NCBI GenBank assembly: GCA_016648135.1
Contig: JADDOH010023165.1
Coordinates: forward strand, 1-64,000
From: Agrypnia vestita
Taxonomy: Eukaryota; Arthropoda; Insecta; Trichoptera; Phryganeidae
Length of the DNA: 64,000 bases
Reading direction: 5' to 3'
The notes under the pieces are model-generated. The model worked only from the letters and a program-made list of their open reading frames with translations, was not told the DNA's origin and made no database searches. A program made the position numbers and the translations under genes. Shown here one piece after another: positions 13,071 through 25,100 of this stretch. How positions within the stretch are numbered: the first letter of the stretch is position 1; every line of letters starts with the position of its first letter.

Positions 13071-13149
13071 GTCATTTTGCATAATATGTAAATAAAATTA
13101 TTAGTAATTTATGTATTTGAAGTGAAGAGTAAATCCTTGTACGTCTCAA

Positions 13150-13385
13150 ATATTCCTTAATGGGAAAAATATGAGACACAGAATTAGAAAAACATTCGGC
13201 AAGAGGGACTGGGACTGGCAGATATTCATTCACATATTTCCTCGCACTTATATTTCTTCTCTCGCGTAGCCAAATTGGTGGACACATTTTTCCTCCCACA
13301 AATGTGGGTTTCTCCCTGTCGTGGCTGTGACCCACCTTTCTTGCCATTTCTCCAGCGTTGCTAAATTTAACAAATTTTGATATTT
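13150..13385 (-). pseudogene. LINE C-terminal fragment (weak)
   Basis: Two minus frames joined by a frameshift read NLATLEKWQERWVTATTGR and then SARKYVNEYLPV and on. The WQxRW...TGR block is typical of the region after the reverse transcriptase in R1/LOA-type LINE ORF2 proteins, upstream of the zinc-knuckle. Everything else of the element is missing. Confidence 0.45.
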
Positions 13386-14089
13386 TTTAAGATAAAATCC
13401 AAAAGATTGAAGCAAGCAAGCCCAGCCGGTCTGTAGCAGCATTCCTAAAGATCCATCCAGACAGTGGACTTTGTAAAATATTATGAGAAATGTAAAAATA
13501 ATGTGCATAATAATATCAAACCACGAGTATTCAGTGTTAAAAGTTATCAAATTGCTTTTCAAATAATTGTATTAGAACTTTTTGAATATCACAAGGATTT
13601 GGATTGCCTGACATGCATAAAATATAATATAATTAATTTGTGCATTATATTTCATTGTATTTGATTTGATACATACATACACTGTATTCTTTAGAATTTC
13701 GGGTTGCTGAAATAATATTTTTTAATGAATAAAGTTATAAACTGTAGCGCCCTAAAATATTATTAAAAGTTTATTGTTTTTATTCCAACACAAAAGCATA
13801 TCATTCTTTTTAATCAAAATGTGCCTTACAATGCTAATACATGTCAGATGTCCCAATCCTGCTCAATATAAACTAAAAGTTAAATAAAACCTTAGTTTAA
13901 TGGTGTAAATAAAAACAAGAATAGGTTTTATATCAAAAATAATTATAAAAAATAAGAAATCAAAATAATGCACCAACAATTTACATCATATTGATGCATT
14001 ACCATGTTGTATCTTAATAATAATAATAATATAGTAAAGCAGTAATAAACTTGATATGTGCTAGATGAATGTCTCGGAACATCGCTCTC
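13386..14089. other. no recognisable gene
   Basis: AT-rich sequence with short chance frames and simple ata/taa runs near 14020. Nothing else recognised. Confidence 0.5.
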
Positions 14090-14500
14090 GTTTCCGACTA
14101 CTCGCTACCCATCAACAAGGGAGAATTGCATTTGACCATGAAAATGTACTGAAAATAAAATTTACATCCAGCTAGAATACCGTGCCATAGTCGGCCTTCC
14201 ACCAAGAGCTGCGCGCGCACGACTGAAGGGCGGAGCGCCGAGCCGCTGAACTTGCGTGAGATCCCCTCTCCTGAAAAATGCAGTGGTGGCGTTACGCTAT
14301 TGGCGGAATGCCCAACAGGCGGCTCGTGCACGGCGTTTTTTGAGGGAATAAAAGAAAGGTCGTTTTGATGCCTTGAAAAGTAACCCGGTCGCTGAAGAAG
14401 AAAGAAGAAAGAAGAAGGATGAAAAGGCACGAGCCTCCAGCTCCTCTGCCTACCCAGAGCTACAGGAAGAAGATTATCCAGTAGAAAATACCTATCTTAC
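14090..14500 (+). promoter_or_regulatory. GC-richer promoter-like or LTR-like segment before the minisatellite
   Basis: A GC-rich island (14205-14335) is followed by gggaataaaagaaagg and then by a reading frame (14373-14687, starting MKSNPVAEEERRKKKDEK) that runs into the tandem array. Together with an AATAAA at about 15963 just after the array, this resembles a transcribed LTR or short transcription unit containing the minisatellite. I cannot name the element. Confidence 0.3.
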
Positions 14501-14599
14501 GATAAGCCAACTACGCCGCGAAGGAGAATTCATAGACGACCGGGAGATTTCATCAAAGGAAAACTTCCTACCAGTTCCGGCGGGCGGAATAACGAGCTT

Positions 14600-15890
14600 C
14601 AGTGATTGCTACGCACTGATATCTAATTGGGCTGACGCCGCAGAGCTATACCTTCTCGAGCAGATTTCGAGATTTATCAACGGATGACTACCTACCAGTT
14701 CCGGCGAGCGGAATAACGAGCTTCAGTGATTACTACGCACTGATATCTGATTTGGCTGACGCCGCAGAGCTCCATCTTCTCGAGCAGACTTCGAGAATTA
14801 TCAACGGGGACGAAGAAAAACCTCAACAAACCAAATACCTATCATACGATAAGCCAACTACGTCACGACGGAGAATTTATAGACGACCGGGAGAATTACC
14901 AACGGAGAACTACCTACGGATTCCGGCTACTACTGGATTGCTACATACTGATATCTGATTGGGCTGACGCCATAGAACTTCAACCTACTTCGAGATTATT
15001 CGACGGAGATCATCGAGCATTTCCAATTTTCAGAAACACAAACTTCAGTACCTACTACTCCATAATATCTGATTGAGCTGACGACGCAGAACTTCAACTT
15101 CTCCAATCCACTTCGAGATTCTTCGACGAAGATCATCGGACATTTCCAATTTTTCGGGAATACCTACTTCAGTACCTACTACTCCATAGTATCCGATTGA
15201 GCTGACGACGCAGAACTTCAACTTCTCCAATCCACTTCGAGATTATTCGACGGAGATCATCGGACATTTCCAATTTTTCGGGAATACCTACTTCAGTACC
15301 TACTACTCCATAGTATCCGATTGAGCTGACGACGCAGAACTTCAATTTCTCCAATCCACATCGAGATTCATCGACGGAATTCATCGGGCATTTCCATATT
15401 TCTTCGGAAATGCCAACTTCAGTACCTACTACTCCACATTATCTGATTGAGCTGACATCATAGAACTTCAACTTCTCCAATCTACTTCGATATCCATCGA
15501 CGGAGGTCATCGGGCATTTCCAGATTTCGGAAATACAACTTCAGTACCTATCTACCTACCTACCTACCAATACTTTCGGATTAAGCTGACGTCATAGAAC
15601 TCCAACTTCTCCAACCTACTTCGAGAACCATCGACGGAAGTCATCGAGCATTTCCAGACTCCGGAAATACAACTTCAGTACCTACCTACCAATAATATCT
15701 GATTGAGCTGACGTCACGGAACTTCAACTTCTCCACCCAACTTAGAGATCCATCGACGGAGATCATCGGGTATTCCAAGTCTTCGGAATACCTACTTCAA
15801 TACCTATCGTCTAATACTATCTGGTTGAGCTGACGCCGGAGAACTTCAACTATCTTCAAGATTATTCGACGGAGATCACCAGCAGACAGC
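14600..15890 (+). repeat. ~124 bp minisatellite, about ten copies
   Basis: The landmark gagctgacg(a/c)c(g/a)cagaacttcaac recurs at about 14629, 14753, 14962, 15075, 15199, 15323, 15449, 15583, 15705 and 15827. Central spacing is exactly 124, with some longer or shorter units at the edges. Each unit also carries tcgacggagatcatcgg, catttccaattttt and cttcagtacctactac. Short frames inside (for example at 15045 and 15169 on the minus strand) are the repeat read through. The array ends at ccgcgcaaccacaccgg. Confidence 0.92.
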
Positions 15891-15899
15891 CGCGCAACC

Positions 15900-16020
15900 A
15901 CACCGGACAAGATCATCACTTTATTTGATCTTATTTTAATTGCTCTGTATAATTGATTTTGTTAATAAACAGGCTAGGATTTCAGCAGTACCGTGTTTCA
16001 CTGGTCCGATTGATATTCCA
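15900..16020 (+). terminator. candidate polyadenylation region after the minisatellite
   Basis: Contains ttgttaataaacaggc, with AATAAA at about 15963, shortly after the end of the 124 bp array and oriented with the reading frame that enters the array. This fits the 3' end of a transcript or the R/U5 part of an LTR. Confidence 0.3.
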
Positions 16021-19020
16021 TCATATCAAACTTATTAAAAAAATTGAAAATATTTTGAAGTAAAGTTACTCAAGTACAATTTTTTATATCACATTTTATT
16101 TGAGTTATACTTTGTTAAGGCAATAAACAAACCGAAAAATGCTACATAAAAGTACATTATAATAAAATGATATTTTTTGACTCAATACACTAAATTACTC
16201 AAGAAAGCATGTGTTAACAAATTATTATTTTGATACACTTAAATTCAGATTTAATTTGTTAACAAGCTAACCTCTAATGCAAGAATGTGATATTAAATAA
16301 TCCATTTATTTATTATTTTGTAATAACTTTTCTGATGAAAAAAGACAATTCTTTTCTGTAATATTTTAAATAAATGAGAAAGGATGTAATTCTGGAGGTG
16401 ACTTACTAACAAAAAGTTTATTTTCTAAATTGTCCATGAACGTACATTCACCCTCGGTAAACCTAATATTTTCTTATAAACTATAAAAAGTAATTTTTAT
16501 TGAGACAAGGTCTGATAAAAGAGAAAAAATATTTATTAGGCTTTCCGGCAAATCAAATGTTTTTAATGTATGTATCTAAAATTAGCGTTTTGCTTTATTG
16601 AACAGAAACATTCGTGAATAAACTTACAAAATCAAATGATACCAACTTTGCATTCGTCGGAAGGACAATATCTTTTAAAGTATCGACTAGATGAAATGAA
16701 TTTTTAACTGTATACTTTAGTTCAAATACGTTGGAGGTATTTCATATTTTTGTAATGAATGAAGCTATTTTGAATATTGGCGAATCGCACTACTGATGGT
16801 CTGAGGGCGCTGTTTCCTTTGTAAATTTTGAGAAAGCCGTATAATTTTATTATTTTGGAATTCGTTAACACTGTTTGCCTCTTATATGCATATATATAAA
16901 GAAAAAAATTATGCAATTACTTCTGACAGAAAGAATAAAATTTTAATTTTCCATTCCTTGTTTCTTCGTGATACCTATATGTTCATTAATTGATATGACA
17001 ACTTACCTTTTCGATTGAATGTCTATCAAAATATTACATAGTCGAGAAGAATACTGGAGAATATACTCGGATCAAGATATGCAGGTGCGGTGAATAATGA
17101 AGACTAGACCACCGTACAAAACAACTTTAAAATTATTGAAATAAACGAAGAGCCAATACAAGTATAGAATTAAGCTTCTTTCATTTTTTATGACAATTTT
17201 TGTGGGATAACCTGCAAAAGTAATTCTTCAATTTTATTAAATTAGTCAAATCATATTGTTTCTACAATAAAAAATAAGAATAAATAAATATATGCAAATG
17301 CTTTAGACACATTTATTAAGACAATTATTTTACATGTTTTTTAATATTTATCAGTTCTTCAATACAAAAGCTTAATAATTATTTGAAATCATCATTTAAC
17401 TCTATTGTTAGATTAAGGAAAATATTTAAGATTATAATAATCTAATAAATAAATAGAAATGCGGATGAAATAAATACAATAAATTTGGAAAAATGGTTTA
17501 CTTCCAATTTTTAATAAAAATTACAATTATTTGTAGTATAATTCGATAGATAATTAACAACGAAATGACATTTTTTGGAAATGGCAAGTATTTATTAAAT
17601 TTACTAATATTTTCTACACAAAACTCTTCATAAAAAATATTGTCTTCAGTTGTTTATTTAAAATTATATCATGCAAAATTTTGAGTAGATAGTTGTTGCG
17701 ACAGCCAACATATTTATTCGTTTATTTAATACATTTTTTAGATATATTTATATTTTTAATAATTATACATCATGTAACAAACATATAACTAACACATTAC
17801 ACAATTTTTTTATTACATTGGTAATTTATTTAAAATAATGGATTTATAATAGGGCTTCACAAAATTAATAAGTATGTGGTTTAATAAATTTAAAAATGAG
17901 TATGAATATTTATTCAAAATTTATAGGACTACAGAAAGTGAAAAACATAATCTAAAATATATCAAATAAACTTGAAGGTAAAAAATGAACACAACAAAAC
18001 CTATTTTATAAATCAATTCTCAATATTGAAAAAAAATATTCCTCTCTTCTAAAAACTCATCATTTGTAGAAAAGTTTTTGTGATAGATAGTAAGACATTG
18101 AAAGATGCAAAGTTAAAGCGATTAAAGAAATAAAATAATATAATCATTTTAAAAGCCTTAAATAAAAATAAAATGCCCCTATTTTACATCAGTCATTGCA
18201 TTTTACTTTCATAAGAAATATAACATAATCAATAGGTACTTACTTCTAATGAAAAATGAAAGAAAAAATATGCTTAAAACAAGTGAAGATCATTATGTTT
18301 ACAAAATAATAATATTCAAATCTAGTTCCATAGATTTTTCTTGTTGGTTTTGTCCCTCCCTTCACAAGTATTTTTTTTGACTAAAATACAATTTCTTACG
18401 AAAAGATCTGTTGCGATTCCATATTGAAAAATTCTCAGAGCGCAATATAAAATTTATTATTAATTCATAAAAAACATTTATATTTCATTCACATTGAACA
18501 TAATACTTAATATATAACAACTATTCAAAGCCATCATTTGGCAATAAGGAAATGTCAATTCGAGTTAAATTTCCTAGGCAATGTAGATATTTCTGTGCGT
18601 TTTAAAATACACAAATTTTGGGCACCCGGTGGTCATGTCCTGGCCGGGATCACCTCGAAGAGTCCTCGGAGACACCTCAGAGAGTCTCAGAATTCTCGCT
18701 TCTCGCATAATAATGACAAGCATTCAATTTAAGACATTAATATATTTAAAATACCCGATAAGCTACATATTAGCATAGTGGTATACTAATTAACAACACA
18801 CTTTTCAAATTTCATCAAGTATAAGTTTGAAACTATGAAATTGTCTAGTTTGAAGTTCGATATCTTTTTTTTGGAATTTGAAATTCATTTTGATGTTATA
18901 TTAAAGTAGGATAGTACTTTTTCAAATTTTTATTATGTTATATTAAAGCTATGATAGTATATAAAAAAAAATCAAATGGACTTATCTATGATCATGTCCT
19001 ATTTGTGATATCGCTATGTC
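16021..19020. other. long AT-rich stretch without a recognised gene
   Basis: Very AT-rich with no frame longer than ~65 codons. A plus frame at 18538-18732 starts KCQFELNFLG, which faintly recalls a Gypsy reverse transcriptase, but the following residues do not fit. Nothing else recognised. Confidence 0.5.
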
Positions 19021-19049
19021 TGCGACCATGGAGAAAATTAATTTTTATT

Positions 19050-20090
19050 ATTTTTCATCAACAACGAATATGGAAAAGATACCGCGAATGAGAGCATGTT
19101 GCGTTTTTGGTTTGATTGCTTCTGTTCTGGAAATTTCATCCCTGACAATGAGCCCCATAGACAACCCGAGACTACAGTCAATTATGACGAATTGAAATCT
19201 AAGGCGGAAGCGGATTCATCCCAAATCACATCAGAATTAGCAACAGCCTTCAATACAAGTGACAAAATGATATTGATTTGTTTGTGTCAAATTGGGAAAA
19301 ATGAAGAAGCTCGCAAAGTGGGTACTGTATAGACTTACTGAAGGACAACAACCAATTGGCGTCGAGGCTTGCCTTAATTTTTCAAGTCGGCACAAAAATT
19401 AGGGAATTCTGAATCGGATCGTTACTTATAATGAAACGTGGATCCTATATGATAAACGGAAACGTTCGTCGCAATGGTAGGACCCAGGGAAGGCAGCCAA
19501 CAATGTCCCAAATGCAAATTGAGTCAAAAGAAGCTGCTTTACACCGTATGGCGAACCTGTGCCGGCATTATCAATACAGCTTTTTGAGATCTGGCTCAAC
19601 AATTGCTGCAGACGTATACTGTCAAAAATTGAAAATGATGATGGAAAGGCCGCTATCAAGACTTGTCAATCGCTCTAGTCCACTACTTCTCCGTGGAGAA
19701 GTTGTCAATGCTCGTCCACATACGGTGCAATGGACTGTCTTAAAATTACAGGAGTTTTGACTGGAAACTCTCCGTCGTCCACCTTACTCGCCAGACCTTG
19801 CACTTACTGATTTAAATTTTTTGTCAGAATTTGGATAAAATTTTACAAGGGAAAAATTTCAACACAGATAAGGCAGTGAAAAATGCTCTTAAAGAATTCA
19901 TCATTCCCTTCCCAGAATTTCTATAGCAAAGGTATCAATGAACATCCATTAAAATGGCAAAAGTTCATTCACAACAAAGGCCAATATTTCGGTTCACTAA
20001 ATATGTATATATATATAAGTATGTACATACTTTGAATAAAAATAAATTTTTTGACTTTTCTATATAAAGAGGCAATTTCATGGATAAGGA
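19050..20090 (+). mobile_element. degenerate mariner (transposase relic)
   Basis: The plus-strand translation shows a broken mariner DD34D transposase: RFWFDCFCSGNF and PETTVNYDELKS (helix-turn-helix region, 19100-19190), EADSSQITSELATAF (19207-19250), STIAADVYCQKL (19600), ARPHTV (19710) and RPPYSPDLALTD-like residues near 19775. Several stops and frameshifts intervene and the N-terminus is missing. A right-end terminal repeat can be seen at about 20065-20088 (caatttcatgg, then ataaggaccttag), similar to the ends of the mariner at 25001-26287. The left end is not found. Confidence 0.75.
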
Positions 20091-21855
20091 CCTTAGAATT
20101 TTCATTTGGAAGAAAATATATAAAAGATTATGCCCATATAAAATCGTTAAATTAAAAAGTGCAATATTAATATTGCATAAAACGTAAGAAGAACTCTTGG
20201 TAATTTTTCTTTAAATTAACTATTACAAATTAAGAAATCTCTCAGAACGACAACAAAAACTTAATATAAAATTTTTCATTATTTCTAATTATATCATAAA
20301 ATGATAAACATCACATTCAGTTTTACATTTCATTTTTGTATTAAAAAAAATCAACAACATGTGTACATGAATTATGTATTATATAACATGAACAGGATTA
20401 CAATATTCTGAAATTAATGTTAATAACGTATGTAATATCACGATGGCTTTTTTAACATGCTTGTATTCTTTAAATTAGAGCCATTGAAAATTTACATGTA
20501 CATATATTTATAATATGCAGTTTTTTTATTATTTTAAGAATTTGACATACCATTGTTCGTATTTTCATGAATATGTATAATATTTTATTGTATGTTCGAA
20601 TAAAAGGAAAATGTGTACAGCGTTAGCAAGTTTTTATTTTGGTATTTTTAGACATCTGTAAATGCGAGAATTTCTTAAATACAATATGTACACACAGATA
20701 ATGCATCATGCATCTTAAACATTAAAAATGTTACTAAAACTTTTGAATATTAGAAATAATAAAGTCATAATATTTACAGTTTCTAGAAATCAGGGATTTT
20801 GTAAATGTATTAGCAGAATGTAGGTATCGGTACATTGCGCATACGCAGAAACCTCTTCAACCATCAACTTCACAATGACAGTAAACTAAAGATATTGTCA
20901 CAAGATTCTAAAGCAATAAGAACTGCACATAATCGAAATCTTCTGAAAATTCTTGGTAAATTTAGAAATAACTCGAATTTGTAAAACTTTTCCGAAAATT
21001 AAAAAACTTTATAAATACGCGACACCATAGAAACTGAAACAGCAAATCCGAGTGAATATAGACTACCAGCAAATAAAGTGTTCCACACAAATAACTGGTG
21101 TAAAATTAGTTCGCATTATATAATACTGGTTAAGTTTTCCAGTTGCTGCAGCTCTGCAGTTGCTCCAGTTAAATTCGTATTCAGTGACTTTTGGAATTGT
21201 TAAAAACTTTAGTTAAAAATATTTTTGACTACGCTCAAATTTTTAAGAACACAGTTTCTGGATTTCGTTCCCAGAGGGACATTAATTGAAATAAAATATA
21301 TGCGTCTCACACAGATGAAGCTATTTATATGGTAAACATGTATGGAAGTCTTTTTTGGACGTCTACAGAGCTGACGACTTGTCATAAGCTGGCTTAAGTG
21401 ATCGCTTTACACAATGTAACATTCACGATCCGCCCATGATCGAACACATTTCTATCGAGTTTAGAAAGTTGTGTAGGTGTATGGTATTCATGTAACTTGG
21501 TTATTTTATTGAATATAACTCTGTACAACATAGATCGCTTATGATGGCTTACCCTGTGACGCCCAAAAAGGATTCGCGTAACTACTTTCCCATATTAATA
21601 ACTTCATCTTTGTGAGACATCTATAATTTAACTTAATTTAATTTGAGTGTTCATTTGTTTCCTATAGCAGCGATACTGTGACAGTACGTTACAATTTATA
21701 AACATCAAAAAAATTATTAGTCATAAAACAAAATCTTCATTAAAATACTGCATGAAGTAAAATATGAAGTATAGCATATGGAACAAAATATGGTAGTCAT
21801 ACTGCCTGATAATAAGATACTTAAAAAAATCCCTTAAATTGTTCTAAGCTGGCCT
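20091..21855. other. AT-rich stretch with a dispersed repeat; receptor 3' flank
   Basis: No gene recognised. At about 21245, aacacagtttctggatttcg and ttcccagaggga repeat the motif seen near 10290. The end (21500-21855) would be the 3' UTR of the minus-strand receptor. Confidence 0.4.
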
Positions 21856-22168
21856 TTATACCCTGGTAACTGCACCATTGATATTACCCGGCACATTATT
21901 ATTCCTACTATTGGCATTCTTGCAGGAAGACACGACCCTGGACGTGATCCCCTTGCCGCCGCCTGCCGACTGCCTCCTCAGGTCCCTGCTGTTGCACCTG
22001 GAGAGCTGGCTGTGCTCCGAGCGGACCAGGTTCATCTCCTCGTCGCCAGCATACTGCAGGTCAATTTTGTGACGTATGGGGAGCCTGTCCACCACGATTC
22101 GGGTGCTGCCCTGGCGCATTATGGACGCCTGCGTCATCGTGGAACGGTGGTTCATTATTGAACCTTCC
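21856..22168 (-). CDS. ACPR: ACPR terminal exon: cytoplasmic tail and stop
   Basis: Acceptor tatttgcag at 22171-22169 opens the exon. Its first base completes the split Arg codon from the TM7 exon, and the reading continues EGSIMNHRSTMTQASIM and runs ~104 codons to a TAA at 21858-21856. The tail is hydrophilic and rich in Ser, Arg and Asn (RQGSTRIVV, RCNSRDLRRQS, CKNANSRNNN), as expected for a receptor C-tail phosphorylated by GRK or PKC. A TTTATT on the plus strand near 21505 is a possible AATAAA polyadenylation signal about 350 bases downstream of the stop. Confidence 0.85.
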
Positions 22169-25100
22169 CTGCAAATACCACATTCTTTTTAACTAATTGT
22201 GAGATTAATATTGGGCAATAGGGTACACGAACAAACATGCATGTCGTAACATATAACACAATTCACATTAATTTTTTACACATAGCCAAAGTAATTTCAA
22301 TAATAAAAAATGTCCGTTCTCCAGCACACCACATGTATAAATCAATTTTGTCTGTTTGTGAAGTTCTGTTTTTTTTTCTTAAAAAAGACTACATGTCGTC
22401 GTGGCTACTTGGGAGTGGTTTGGCCTGTCTGCTCTAGAGTCATTTTGGGCCGCAGTAAATAAAACGATGAAAGCCAACGTCCGTTGAACGGATATACTAC
22501 AAGAATTGATTATATTGACCATATTGATTAGAACTTAGAATTGACCATATTTATTAGAACTCAAGTAAAAACTGTGTCAGCAAAATAAATTTAGTGGCAG
22601 TTTTCTTCTTCACTTTGTGAAGTCCGGGAAGTAGGGTGAAGGCAAGTGCGATAATTATTTATTAATGGAATAGATGGTGACATATGTATATTTATGAATA
22701 TACGTATGTTAATATGTATTTTATTTATTTTTTCTTTTATTTTCTTTGAAAAATAATGTTGCATCCAGATAATAATAAACATATAGGTACCTAAATATTT
22801 CTGGTTCCTGTGTTTCCCTAATTCAACAGAAACTAACGAATTGAAGAAAACCACTAATGAATTATGAACATATTTAAGGAAATGATAAAATTAACATAAA
22901 ATGTTTTAAAATACCATGCAATGACAATGGTTGGACAATTTGATTAAAACTCATACCTGAATTCTTTATGTTGAAAACTTAACATCAAAAATATTTGATT
23001 AATTCTAATCTACTATTAAAACGTTTTTTCACTTATAAAAATATAGGAAAAATGTATAAATTATTACAAATATCTAATAATTAATAAAAATAGTTTTGAT
23101 AAAATCACGCACAACGCAATTTTAAGGAAAAACTATTAAAAAATTATTAAAAGTATTGGCATGTTATATACCATTTCAATATTATTTATTTGAATATTTA
23201 ACATTTATTTTAAAAAGATTATATTGATACAAATCCTTATTTTGTTTAGGTTAACCATTCAAGTTAATGAACGTATAGTTTACATTAGTCCCAAGGTTGA
23301 AGTATTAAATATGAAGACAAAGAGATGCTTCTTTACCCTTTAGCCCAGTCAGCCCTTCAGATCAATGAACCAATTAAATTTTTTATATTAACAGCATAAA
23401 AGTCCCTTAGAAAAAAAAAGTGTTTATATTAATTTGGTAACAAGGGATGTTGAGTATAAATTGTATGGAGGGGTGGAAAATGTATCCCTGTGTTCTCGAT
23501 TTTTGGCATGTAAAGTTCTTCTTAAATAAATGAAGGAAATTTCTTTTGCATAAATTCACGAGTACGATCTTTTGAATTTTCCTTAAAGCTTTATAAATTT
23601 TATATTGAAATTCCACCATGGTGAAAGTAAAGCTCTTTTAAACACCGATACACCTGTGAAGGAAATTTCATTGGCATAAATTCACGAGTACCATCTCTTG
23701 AATTTTCCTAAAAGCTTTATCAATTTTATATTGAAATTCCACCATGGTGGTAATGTTGCTATCTCAAAGATTCAATTAGTTACAAAATTTGCCCATAGAG
23801 TTCTCTAGAATTTAGTTCATAAAAATAAAAATTACAAAATATGTTTGGAAATTTGTTGTAAAAGGGGCTTATACCTTTGACTTCCTCTTCTTTTAGCTGG
23901 CCACATTTGGAAAGCTCCATATATTACCGGATTTACTAAACTGTTACTCATTCCGAAGAAAAATATTCCACTTCGCAATTCTTCGCCTAGCTGAAACATT
24001 ATAAACAAAAAGTATTTTATGAAATGTTTATGAAAAATTTCAAAAAATTTTTTTTTTCTAATTAGTTTTTTATTTGTTTAACATTAATACATTAAACAAG
24101 TATATATGTAATAAAATAAAGTCTTATTCCGTAGATTTTAGGTTAAGCATTACTTTTAATGATAATATTCACATATATCAGTCTTTCATATTAAAGTAGT
24201 GTTTCATTCTACAAAATAAACTAAGATTCAGAACTTAATAATATAAGCAAGTAGAAGTTTAAAAATCAGTTTCACTTTCATTTACCAATAAAAATAATAA
24301 CTTTTGTAAGTAATGAAAAATCATAACCAACGAATTTTCTTAATTTTATTTTGCTATTTTCTGAAAATAGGTATACGCAATATCAAAATTATTATTTTTA
24401 TTATGGAAAAAAAATGTAAGATAACCATTGAAAATAAATTATTTATTATTAATTAATACGAAAGAGTATTATTTATATTGCACAAATGGAACAGCAATTT
24501 TACTTAGAGAAACTTAGAGAAGTTTATAGAAACATGTAAGAGTATGAAACCAACTGTAGACATTTTTCATATCGTTTCAATCATCTCATCAAATGTGTCA
24601 GTTGCCCGACTGAGATGTCAGTTGCCACAACGTACACAGGAATAATGATGCTCCGCTCGTTATGAATTTTTACTCATCCATTTACAAAATTCCCAAAAAA
24701 ATTTCATAAGATCAATTTGATTTTGCTTGTGAGAGTAGATATATATTCAGATATTACTTAATTATATACTCTTTTTCGTCGTGCTAAAAAGGCCCGAACT
24801 TATTTTGAACTGAAACGAAAGTCTTTTATACAAACCAGCCTTATAATTATGTATCTTGTGGGTCATTGATTCACAGAATTATTATTTTTTAATGCGGGGG
24901 TCATTTTGTAATTTTTTATGAGCAAGGTTTTCGCTCCTGGTTCTCGTATGTATTTTTTTGAAAAGCTTGATAACATATTCAGATAATAATTCACATAATA
25001 TTAGGTCCTTACATATGAAATTGACGTTTAGTATGGGAGGAACATAAAGCCGATTTTTTTTATTATAATATATTTATTTAATCAAAGTATGTACCATTGC

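Noticed and set aside
18538..18732. Gypsy reverse-transcriptase fragment starting KCQFELNFLG
   Set aside because: Only the first ten residues are suggestive; no following RT or RNase H motif on that strand.
21878..22072. A 64-codon plus frame with a signal-peptide-like start (MILPGTLLFLLLAFLQ)
   Set aside because: It is the antisense shadow of the receptor tail exon, whose phase and splice sites are well supported.
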